From Pycnococcus provasolii (Eukaryota > Chlorophyta > Pseudoscourfieldiophyceae > Pseudoscourfieldiales > Pycnococcaceae), in assembly GCA_938743325.2 (NCBI GenBank), contig OW568873.1, forward strand, positions 310,001 through 374,000: 64,000 nt of DNA. The letters run 5' to 3'. The position numbers were made by a program, and so were the translations under genes. Positions 7,331 to 14,548 of the stretch are shown in pieces; the first letter of the stretch is position 1; each line of letters starts with the position of its first letter. Below the pieces are notes generated by a model that had not been told where the DNA came from, ran no database searches, and saw only the letters and a program-made list of their open reading frames with translations.

Positions 7331-8980
7331 TCAATCTCGCGCTCGCACGTAGGCGCTCTCCTTGGATCGGTACTCCCTGTCGTCGGGTGTGAGCGGCCGG
7401 GGCTCGCCCGACCGCGCGTCCTGGAAGCTACGAATTATCCACCCTTTCCAACCGTGCAGGTCGTTCCACACATTTTCCTGCAGAACGCGCACGACGCACA
7501 GCCCCTGTTGCTTCGCCCATATCTCCTTCTCCAAATCGCGTTGACAACCCTCGGCGGAGTAGTATCTTGCGCTTTTCCAGAAGTGCTGAGGGCCGTCCAG
7601 CTCGACGAGCACCTTGAAGCCGTCAGGGAACGCCAGGTGGAAGTCGAATTTGGTCATGCCTGGTCCTCCGTGTTGGGGTGTGATCTTGACGCTTGGGAAG
7701 TGCGCTCGAAGCCAATCGCCCAGCTTTCCCTCCGTCTTGTTGTTGCACGCGCACCCGAGGAAGCCTTGTTGCATGTTGTTGACGGTCGTACTTGTCACCA
7801 CTGCGTTGCATTCGAGACATCGTATCGTTGGGCGGTAATAGCAACCGTCGCACTCCTTCATCCACTCATCCTGCGTCGTCACCACCTCAAAGTTTCGCTT
7901 CCTGCCGATCTCGATGATCTCCGAACGCCGATTGCGCCAATGCTTTGCTCGGGTCGACTTGCATGCGCACCCGATGCAGCCTTGTTGTTGCATGCTGTTG
8001 ACGGTCGTACTTGTCACCACTGCGTTGCATTCGAGACATCGTATCGTTGGGCAGTACTTGCTACCGTCGCATTCCTTCATCCACTCATCCTGCGTCGTCA
8101 CCACCTCAAAGTTTCGCTTCCTGCCGATCTCGATGATCTCCGAACGCCGATTGCGCCAATGCTTTGCTCGGTTCGAATTGCATGCGCACCCGATGTTTGA
8201 GCCTTGTTGCATGGTGCTGACGGTCGTACTTGTCACCACTGCGTTGCATTCGAGACATCGTAACGTTGGGCAGTACAAGCTACCGTCGCATTCCTTCATC
8301 CACTCATCCTGCGTCGTCACCACCTCAAAGTTTCGCTTCCTGCCGATCTCGATGATCTCCGAACGCCGATTGCGCCAATGCTTTGCTCGGTTCGACTTGC
8401 ATGCGCACCCGATGCAGCCTTGTTGTTGCATGCTGTTGACGGTCGTACTTGTCACCACTGCGTTGCATTCGAGACATCGTATCGTTGGGCAGTACTTGGT
8501 ACCGTCGCATTCCTTCATCCACTCATCCTGCGTCGTCACCACCTCAAAGTTTCGCTTCCTGCCGATCTCGATGATCTCCGAACGCCGATTGCGCCAATGC
8601 TTTGCTCGGTTCGAATTGCATGCGCACCCGATGTTCGAGCCTTGTTGCATGGTGTTGACGGTCGTACTTGTCACCACTGCGTTGCATTCGAGACATCGTA
8701 ACGTTGGGCAGTACTTGGTACCGTCGCATTCCTTCATCCACTCATCCTGCGTCGTCACCACCTCAAAGTTTCGCTTCCTGCCGATCTCGATGATCTCCGA
8801 ACGCCGATTGCGCCAATGCTTTGCTCGGGTCGAATTGCATCCGTGCTTTGAAGAAGAGGAGGCGTGCAGTCGACCTGTCGCGTCAATGAAGAATTCCTCA
8901 TCGCCGTCGGCAGCCATTTTTTCCTTCCCCTTTCGTTTCTTTGTGTCCGCGTCGTAAGTCTCCGTGAAGCGCCCATCCAT
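7331..8980 (-). CDS. Tandem zinc-module protein with C-terminal PD-(D/E)XK-like nuclease domain
   Basis: A single-exon 549-residue protein. After about 30 residues come five tandem modules of about 73 residues: RNRRSEIIEIGRKRNFEV, a DEWMKECDG segment, CPT(L/I)RCLECNAVVTST and a final GCAC. Each carries Cys pairs (C..C and CAC) typical of treble-clef or zinc-ribbon modules. The remaining ~130 residues (about 415-549) look like the Vsr/DUF559-type restriction-endonuclease fold: FDFHLAFPDGF, VELDGPQHF (about 457-465, candidate catalytic Glu/Asp/His), QRDLEKEIWAKQQGL and VVRVLQENVW. Bacterial, phage and giant-virus proteins pair one or a few zinc modules with such a nuclease. The start is the first ATG; the frame is open upstream to a GTG. 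Function unknown; DNA cleavage guided by the zinc modules is inference. Confidence 0.72.
   Translation of the reverse strand: MDGRFTETYDADTKKRKGKEKMAADGDEEFFIDATGRLHASSSSKHGCNSTRAKHWRNRRSEIIEIGRKRNFEVVTTQDEWMKECDGTKYCPTLRCLECNAVVTSTTVNTMQQGSNIGCACNSNRAKHWRNRRSEIIEIGRKRNFEVVTTQDEWMKECDGTKYCPTIRCLECNAVVTSTTVNSMQQQGCIGCACKSNRAKHWRNRRSEIIEIGRKRNFEVVTTQDEWMKECDGSLYCPTLRCLECNAVVTSTTVSTMQQGSNIGCACNSNRAKHWRNRRSEIIEIGRKRNFEVVTTQDEWMKECDGSKYCPTIRCLECNAVVTSTTVNSMQQQGCIGCACKSTRAKHWRNRRSEIIEIGRKRNFEVVTTQDEWMKECDGCYYRPTIRCLECNAVVTSTTVNNMQQGFLGCACNNKTEGKLGDWLRAHFPSVKITPQHGGPGMTKFDFHLAFPDGFKVLVELDGPQHFWKSARYYSAEGCQRDLEKEIWAKQQGLCVVRVLQENVWNDLHGWKGWIIRSFQDARSGEPRPLTPDDREYRSKESAYVRARD
7770..8860 (-). repeat. 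219-bp tandem coding repeat, five units
   Basis: Five near-identical units of about 219 bp (recurring CTCCGAACGCCGATTGCGCC at roughly 7918, 8138, 8358, 8574 and 8793). In protein order the units alternate: 1 and 3 end GSNIGCACNSN, 2 and 4 end QQGCIGCACKS, and 5 is a divergent form (GFLGCACNNK). The A-B-A-B-C order indicates duplication of a two-unit block. Differences concentrate at the DG(T/S/C)(K/L/Y)Y(C/R) site and just before the last Cys pair. Confidence 0.9.
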
Positions 8981-9344
8981 CACCTCCGTTAGGAGATGCA
9001 CCCCATAGACGGGGTATAGTTAGATTCCCCTCTCCCAACGGGGTGGAACGGGGAGAAAAAGACAAAGTATAGGCGTATACCCTAACCCTAAAGTATAGGC
9101 GTTTTTGGTGAAAAAAAGACAAGGTATAGGCGTCTCCAAACCAAAGTATAGGCGCCCTCAATTACACTGTTTATTACCGTTCTAGAGGGAGTCCCCCCGA
9201 CACCACGAGACTAACCTTAGCACTCTACAAGGACGGCAGGGCGCTTTCCTGACTGTTGGGACAAACTGTCCCAGCCGTTCACGCCATCCCGTTCCCGCCA
9301 ACTGAACTGAACAAGTTCCCGCCATCCCATTAGGCAGCTAGTTG
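8981..9344. promoter_or_regulatory. Divergent intergenic region with four AARGTATAGGCG repeats
   Basis: Lies between the starts of the zinc-module nuclease (8980, minus) and the MULE-dioxygenase gene (9345, plus). It contains four direct copies of AA(A/G)GTATAGGCG at 9064-9075, 9090-9101, 9121-9132 and 9143-9154 and a telomere-like CCCTAACCCTAA at 9080-9091. The right half (9160-9340) has short CCCGCCA repeats. A shared operator is plausible but untested. Confidence 0.55.
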
Positions 9345-10685
9345 ATGATGAACGTGAGTGAAGACGAGGGAAACCTCGACTATGACTCGTCAACCGACGA
9401 TGGCTATAGCTCCGATGACGAGCAAGAGGATGCCGTAGAGCACGAGGTGAACGAGGTTGTCACCAAGTGCCCGGCAGCAACGACGAGTAGTGCGGCTCCG
9501 ACATTGAAGCGCGGCGAGGTCTTCGCGTCGAAGGAAGAGGCCCATAATGCCGTCACAACGTACTCAACATCGCTCGGGAAGAAGCTAGTGCAAAACACGT
9601 CGTCATCAAACGCGCGGGCGGTATACTTTATATGCAAGGATGCCATTGACGCGAAGGCGACCGCAGAAGCTCGTAGCATGGCCAAGGGATCCGCCATGAA
9701 GAAGCAAGTGCTCAAACCATGTGCATGCCCAGGAGGCGCGGTGATTCGCCGCGTCAACACATCGGAGGTATGGCGTGTGGCGAGTTTGACTGACCACTCC
9801 AACTGCGGGGGACAACTACAACTCACTGCTGCACAGATCGCGGAGGTCGTCCGGGTGAACGTGACGTCGAACAGAGGGATCTCGGCGGAGGAACTCGGCA
9901 CGCTCGTACACCAGCACTATCCGCACGCACTACCACCGAGCACCAGCATGCTCGATCGAGCACGAAACATCGTACTCGATCTCTTAGACGCGGAATATGA
10001 ATCGTCGTTTAGCATGCTACGATTGTGGGGAGACGCAGCTATCGCTGCAAACCCAGGTGCTGTCTTCAAGCTGAGCACGGTAACTTTACCACCACCACCA
10101 CCACCACCACCACCACCACCACCACCACCACCACCACCAGCAGCACCAGCAGCACCAGCAGCACCAGCAGCACCAGCACCTCTGGTGGAGAAAATTGGAC
10201 AATTGGATTTAAGCCAATTCGAACATGAGGTGAATCTCATAATGAACGCCACATGCAAAACCACCAAAATCGAAGGAAACTTTGCCTACGGCAAGCTACC
10301 ACGTTCTTCCCCAGCAAGGGCGCACTGCAATGAAGTATACCAAGAGCCACGCAAAAATGGAAAACAAGCCCAACAAGCCCTTGAAACATTTTTCAACGTT
10401 GTCAAAACAACTTACAACTGCGATGCCACAACTGCCTTCAACCGCCGTGGAAACACCCCACCTCATAAAGATAAAAACAATATTGGCGAGGTGTACCTTC
10501 TCTACTTGAACAAGGGAACCTTCTACTGTAAAAAGTGGAAAAACACGAAATTGGGTCCTGTTGAAACAATCGAGGTTTCACCCGGCGATATCCTCAAAGC
10601 CAAGAACCTCACCGATTACTACCACTGGGGGACCGGCGAATGCCTCCCGGAGAAGAGGAACACAATCTCCATCTACAAGGCCTAG
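9345..10685 (+). CDS. MULE transposase N-terminus fused to AlkB-like 2OG-Fe(II) dioxygenase domain
   Basis: 446 residues, one exon. After an acidic leader comes a MuDR/FAR1-like DNA-binding region: FASKEEAHNAVTTYSTSLGK, CACPGG, VWRVASLTDHSNC (zinc ligands C-x-C and H-x2-C). A region typical of MULE transposases follows (AQIAEVV..., LDRARNIVLDLL, ending in NPGAVFKL). Where the DDE catalytic domain should begin there is instead a run of 17 Pro and Pro-Ala repeats encoded by pure triplets. The C-terminal ~150 residues carry PPHKDKNNIGEVYLLYL (HxD), SPGDILKAKNL, and YYHWGTGECLPEKRNTISIY (distal His plus Arg), the HxD...H...R ligand pattern of AlkB-like oxygenases. Start: the first of two consecutive ATGs. 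A domesticated transposase DNA-binding domain targeting an oxygenase is the simplest reading; substrate unknown. Confidence 0.65.
   Translation: MMNVSEDEGNLDYDSSTDDGYSSDDEQEDAVEHEVNEVVTKCPAATTSSAAPTLKRGEVFASKEEAHNAVTTYSTSLGKKLVQNTSSSNARAVYFICKDAIDAKATAEARSMAKGSAMKKQVLKPCACPGGAVIRRVNTSEVWRVASLTDHSNCGGQLQLTAAQIAEVVRVNVTSNRGISAEELGTLVHQHYPHALPPSTSMLDRARNIVLDLLDAEYESSFSMLRLWGDAAIAANPGAVFKLSTVTLPPPPPPPPPPPPPPPPPAAPAAPAAPAAPAPLVEKIGQLDLSQFEHEVNLIMNATCKTTKIEGNFAYGKLPRSSPARAHCNEVYQEPRKNGKQAQQALETFFNVVKTTYNCDATTAFNRRGNTPPHKDKNNIGEVYLLYLNKGTFYCKKWKNTKLGPVETIEVSPGDILKAKNLTDYYHWGTGECLPEKRNTISIYKA
10088..10181 (+). repeat. CCA / CAGCAC triplet repeat in coding sequence
   Basis: About 17 CCA codons followed by CAGCAC-type repeats, encoding poly-Pro then Pro-Ala-Ala. 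It forms the linker between the transposase-derived and oxygenase domains and is likely length-variable. Confidence 0.9.
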
Positions 10686-10765
10686 GGTAGGCCGGTAGGG
10701 CAGGGAGGGGGAGCAACCAAGTAACCAAGCAACCAAGCAACCATCATCCTCGAGACTTGCAATCA

Positions 10766-10781
10766 TGTAATGTACTTTACA
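10766..10781. terminator. Interleaved TGTAA polyadenylation signals of convergent genes
   Basis: TGTAA at 10766-10770 on the plus strand (81 bp after the dioxygenase stop) and TTACA at 10777-10781, which is TGTAA on the minus strand (5 bp past the CASTOR-like stop). TGTAA is the chlorophyte poly(A) signal. Confidence 0.55.
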
Positions 10782-10785
10782 CCAT

Positions 10786-12567
10786 TTATTTGGTTTTGCT
10801 AGCGAGCACAATCAGCCGCGTTCGCCCATCGCCTCGATTCCAAACACGCACCTCATCGCGGGACACGGACGGAACTGTGGCGCGTGGCTTTGTCATCGTC
10901 GCATCCGCAGACTTGGATACTTCCTTGGACTCTCTTCTTCGCTTCCTCAAGAATTTTTGCAACGCCATCCACAGCGGCGGCACGACAGCCATCCGGCTGT
11001 ACTTTCCTAGACTCTCCCTTTCTTCTACGGACCCTTCCAACTCCTGCTCATCAGCAGTTTTCCCCTGCTCAGCACGCTTCTTCAGACGCCTCGCTCGGAT
11101 TAGCGCCCAGCCGGCAGCGGTGATCCCTAATCTCGAGGATGACCTGGGATTTACGTGGTACGTCATCGGCTCGCGCTCGCCATCCTCGTCAAGCAAAATG
11201 TCATAATAGCCCAACGCAATCTTTCCATCGGCACGAGCGCGAGCCATCACGTCCCAGAAAGTTAACTTCTCGAATGGCGCGGCGTACCTTGAGACGTCCT
11301 CCACGTCCCACTCGACGTCAATGCCGATGGACATGAACAGCTGCTGGAGGATGCAATCGTACTGAACGTTGACGAGCATTCGCGCGGCAACTTCTTGAAA
11401 GCTCATGCCAATCGCCTTCATGGATCGATCTTCAAAGCGCGTCACGCCCTCAAATGCAACCTTCTGCACAACCATCAGCGTAGAGCTTTCCTCCTCGCCG
11501 CGTCCAACGCGCTCACGAAAGTGCCTTGGAAGCGCATCTCCCATCGAGCTTTCCAAGGCGTCACGGAACTTCGACGACTGCTCCTTTTGGACATCCGCAA
11601 CGCTCAAACGTCCACTGCATTCCACTTCCTCACTGGTCTGGCATTCCATCGCGGCGTCGCGCTTACGGCTCTCAACCTGATTGTGCAATGCCGTTCTCAC
11701 GTTCAGCTGAGCCATCATTGTTAGCGCGTCGAGGCGATAGGCGTCAGTTGGAGAGTTGTCATAGGTGATGCCGTTGCTTGAATTCATGTCTGGATCTACC
11801 CAGCAGTTGTCCTTGAGGACGAATATGCTATCGTACGACGTCAGGTCGAGGTGCTTGTACATCGAGCGTGCGGATAGCGGGTCACCACGCACCACTTCGA
11901 TCGTCATGTTGCGGGTTTTAGGCAGAGGTGGCAGAACTGGCAGCTCTGTTTGACCGACGCGCAGATCGACGAAATCACGATCGTTTTTTCCTTGGATGTC
12001 ATCCGTGCGCAAGGCTGGTATATTCTCCGCCAACGTACGAGACTTCTCTTCTTCGTCGAACGACTCGAGCGACCGATCAGCCTTGAAGTTATTCATCACA
12101 TCGTCCTCGCTCACCGCGTGGCGGTGCCCGTGAAAGAGTGTGACATGCGACCCTGGAGGCAAGTGACAAGGGCCACGGTCGAGCAGCTTGAGCAGCCTGA
12201 TCATCCTGTCGTTATTGCCCCAGCCGACGACGAGGACGTGATTTGGACGTGACGTGCGAGCGAGCGACCCAGACGGCGATGGCACGAGTGAAACGGGAGG
12301 CGTCCACGGTTTGGGCGTTTCGAGTGCAGCGAGTGCTGCGGGGTCTGGTTCACGCAACGCTTTCACGGCATGCTTGGGGATCTGCGTCGAGCGAAGAAGT
12401 AGGAGCCTGTCGCCGGCTGTCGCACGCCAGTCGGCGTGAGGCACACCGAGGCGCAAATAAGGTGCGGGACACTGTTGTGTCACTTCGCATGAAGTCTTCG
12501 TCGACGTCCATACCCAGCGCATCCAAGGCGAGAAGCGCGGCGCCTCTCGCGGCGACGCCTTCGGCAT
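10786..12567 (-). CDS. C-terminal half of a CASTOR/POLLUX-like ion channel
   Basis: 593-residue frame. Homology starts at about residue 35 with LRLGVPHADWRATAGDRLLLL (end of a first RCK unit), then VLVVGWGNNDRMIRLLKLLD and LPPGSHVTLF, MTIEVVRGDPLSARSMYKHLDLTSYDSIFVLKD. This matches the second regulatory (RCK-like) half of CASTOR/POLLUX/DMI1 channels, nuclear-envelope channels needed for calcium spiking in plants. The transmembrane pore and first RCK half are absent: upstream sequence on this strand is an FGGY sugar kinase, and the first 35 codons overlap the kinase's end in another frame. So the gene is a truncated soluble paralogue, a relic, or is expressed as a splice fusion with the kinase. 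The C-terminal 150 residues are Lys/Arg-rich. Confidence 0.6.
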   Translation of the reverse strand: MPKASPREAPRFSPWMRWVWTSTKTSCEVTQQCPAPYLRLGVPHADWRATAGDRLLLLRSTQIPKHAVKALREPDPAALAALETPKPWTPPVSLVPSPSGSLARTSRPNHVLVVGWGNNDRMIRLLKLLDRGPCHLPPGSHVTLFHGHRHAVSEDDVMNNFKADRSLESFDEEEKSRTLAENIPALRTDDIQGKNDRDFVDLRVGQTELPVLPPLPKTRNMTIEVVRGDPLSARSMYKHLDLTSYDSIFVLKDNCWVDPDMNSSNGITYDNSPTDAYRLDALTMMAQLNVRTALHNQVESRKRDAAMECQTSEEVECSGRLSVADVQKEQSSKFRDALESSMGDALPRHFRERVGRGEEESSTLMVVQKVAFEGVTRFEDRSMKAIGMSFQEVAARMLVNVQYDCILQQLFMSIGIDVEWDVEDVSRYAAPFEKLTFWDVMARARADGKIALGYYDILLDEDGEREPMTYHVNPRSSSRLGITAAGWALIRARRLKKRAEQGKTADEQELEGSVEERESLGKYSRMAVVPPLWMALQKFLRKRRRESKEVSKSADATMTKPRATVPSVSRDEVRVWNRGDGRTRLIVLASKTK

Positions 12568-14158
12568 CTGGATCGGCGTCTATGCGCATGCCAAGAACGT
12601 CGCTTAGAATCTGAGGCCACAAAGTAGATTTCGCTCCACCTCCCGTGAACAGAATAACGTCGTCCGTATTCACCGCCGCACCCGCCGCACGCATACATTC
12701 TGCAAGTGAGCGGTAGCCGAGAGCCACGCCCTCTAACACAGCACGCGCGAGTTCCTCTTGTCCCGTGGAAGAGGAAATGTTCAGGAACGCTCCTCGTGCC
12801 TTTTAATTTTTGAAAGGAAGAGTGAGTGAGTGATACGAACAAACAAAAACAAGGAATCAAGGGATCAATAGACAAGAGAGAGTGAGATGTACCTTTGGAT
12901 CGAGGAACGGCGACCGCTCGCCAGCTAAATGAGGCATGAAAATCACTCCGCCACACCCGTCATCAGCCTTACTTGCAATGTTGTCAAGCTGCTTGAGTGA
13001 TCCGCCTGCAAACATCGACGCTGCCCACGCTGCAGCTCCCCCCGTGGTTGTCATAGACGCCGCGACGATCCGTTTGCTTTCTTGTGGATGCAGGACATCG
13101 TACACGCCATCAGCCATGGGCGTGCTATCATCGACGGTGGTTGCAATCCATCCAGACGTTCCTAAATAGATATAAGCGCCGTCGCCAGCACCAAGTGTTG
13201 TCGCGCCCAAATCACCGCATCCTTGAACAACGCGCGCGTCAATCAGTGAAGAGCACAGTCCAAGCCGTTCAGCGGTGTGTTTTGAGACGGTCCCAAGCAC
13301 GGCATTGGCAGGCGCTAGTTCGGGCAAAAGCTTGACGTCGAGTCCACAACTCGCGATGGCGTCTTTCGCCCAGTCATTTGTGCGCACGTCAAGCAAGCCT
13401 GTCGTTGCCGCGGTCGTTCGGTCACAAACAAATGTTTCAGGACAGAGCGCGTTGGCAACAAACGAGTGTGCGCCAAAGAGTAGGGGAGTGCATTTGTTAT
13501 CGTCGAGCGTTTCCGGCTCGTTGTCGACGAGGTATCTCCACTTTGCGAGCACACTCGCCGCTCCCTTGTAGTTGGATAGGTGCTCGAGCGTGCCGTCCCT
13601 TTGTAGAATATTTTCGCAGAATGACGCTTGTTTTTCCGCACGTGTATCTGAGTACAGCAAGCACATGGGTCTATTTTTCACGACGGTATTTTGCATGGTT
13701 CCTGAGAAGACGATAGCTGCAACATTGTTGCCTTCGTCGCATTGGGAGCAGCACGCGTTCGCCGCATCGACGAACGCGTCAATCCACGCTTGCGTGCGTT
13801 GTTCGACAAATCCTCCTTCTAAGGAGACGGAGTCACGTGTTTGAAATCCTGAGGACGCACGTGCGACGATACCCGCATCCTGACGCACTAAAAGCGCTTT
13901 CGTCGACGACGTGCCCACGTCCACCGCCAAGATCAACGAAGATGGTGAAGTTAAAGATGAAGATGAAGAAGATGAAGGAGATGACGAGGCCGATGAAGAT
14001 GAAGACGCACGAGAAGCACGAGAAGCACAAGACCCACGAGAACGAGCACTCTTCAAGACGCTCACAAAGCCGCTATTCACGGAGACATGACTATTGCGTC
14101 GTGATCGAGCTGTTTCTTTTAGATGAAGATGGGAGAGACTACTCATGCGAGGAGGCAT
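12350..14158 (-). CDS. FGGY-family (xylulokinase-like) sugar kinase, two exons
   Basis: Exons complement(12350..12799, 12893..14158); the 93-bp intron has an AAG/GTACAT donor and AAAAG/GC acceptor and keeps frame (DPK-ARGAFLNISSSTGQEEL). 571 residues as drawn. A Ser/Arg-rich leader (1-75) suggests plastid or mitochondrial targeting. FGGY_N starts at LILAVDVGTSSTKALLV (phosphate motif); IVFSGTMQN, LYSDTRAEKQA and LGTSGWIATTV follow; the FGGY_C part has ILFTGGGAKSTLWPQILSDVLG and ARGAALLALDALG. It should phosphorylate a ketopentose or similar sugar. The last ~60 codons after MDVDEDFM have no kinase character and overlap the CASTOR-like frame, so the real end or an extra splice is uncertain. Confidence 0.78.
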
Positions 14159-14548
14159 GATGACATGTTTTAAAACGGGAGAGGAAACTTACTTAAGGTA
14201 AATAAATGATGATCCACCAGGACGATGGCGGGCAACCCTAACCCTAATCCGACCATCTTCTCTTGAAGCCAATTTTCAAGCGGAGTGGATTGGGAGCTTT
14301 TCAGGTGGACGTTGTGGCCTCGTTGTTAAATTCGTTCCGGAGAAGAAAGTTCGTCCCCCCCATCTGTCCCCACCTATGAACGGGCCGGGCCCCGTTTGAC
14401 GTTTCGTTCCGTTTGGACTGGCAACTGGCTTTTAACTGGACCAAGGCCCCGGCCCGGGGCCCCGATATCCCTTGCAAGCAATATCGGCCTTAAGGCCGCG
14501 CCCTTGCATCAATCAATCAACGTCAGTCAAATCACGTGTTGGTTTGTG
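14159..14548. promoter_or_regulatory. Divergent promoter region, FGGY kinase / WD40 gene
   Basis: 390 bp between opposite-strand starts. Contains a telomere-like CCCTAACCCTAATCC (about 14235-14249) and a GC-rich GGCCCCGGCCCGGGGCCCC stretch (14443-14462). No gene seen. Confidence 0.5.

Noticed and set aside
7256-8957. Long plus-strand frames with repeated peptides opposite the zinc-module gene
   Set aside because: They are shadows: the 219-bp repeat length is a multiple of three, so any stop-free frame repeats. The minus frame has the Cys motifs, the nuclease-like domain and a natural ATG.
7331-8980. Giant-virus insertion as the source of the zinc-module nuclease
   Set aside because: Only one gene in the interval has viral-type relatives; neighbours are eukaryotic and no capsid, polymerase or packaging gene is present, so an inserted virus is not supported.
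12350-12567. Assembly chimera as the default explanation for the FGGY/CASTOR overlap
   Set aside because: Cannot be shown from sequence alone: composition and strand are continuous and no repeat marks the join, so it is kept as an open biological or assembly question.
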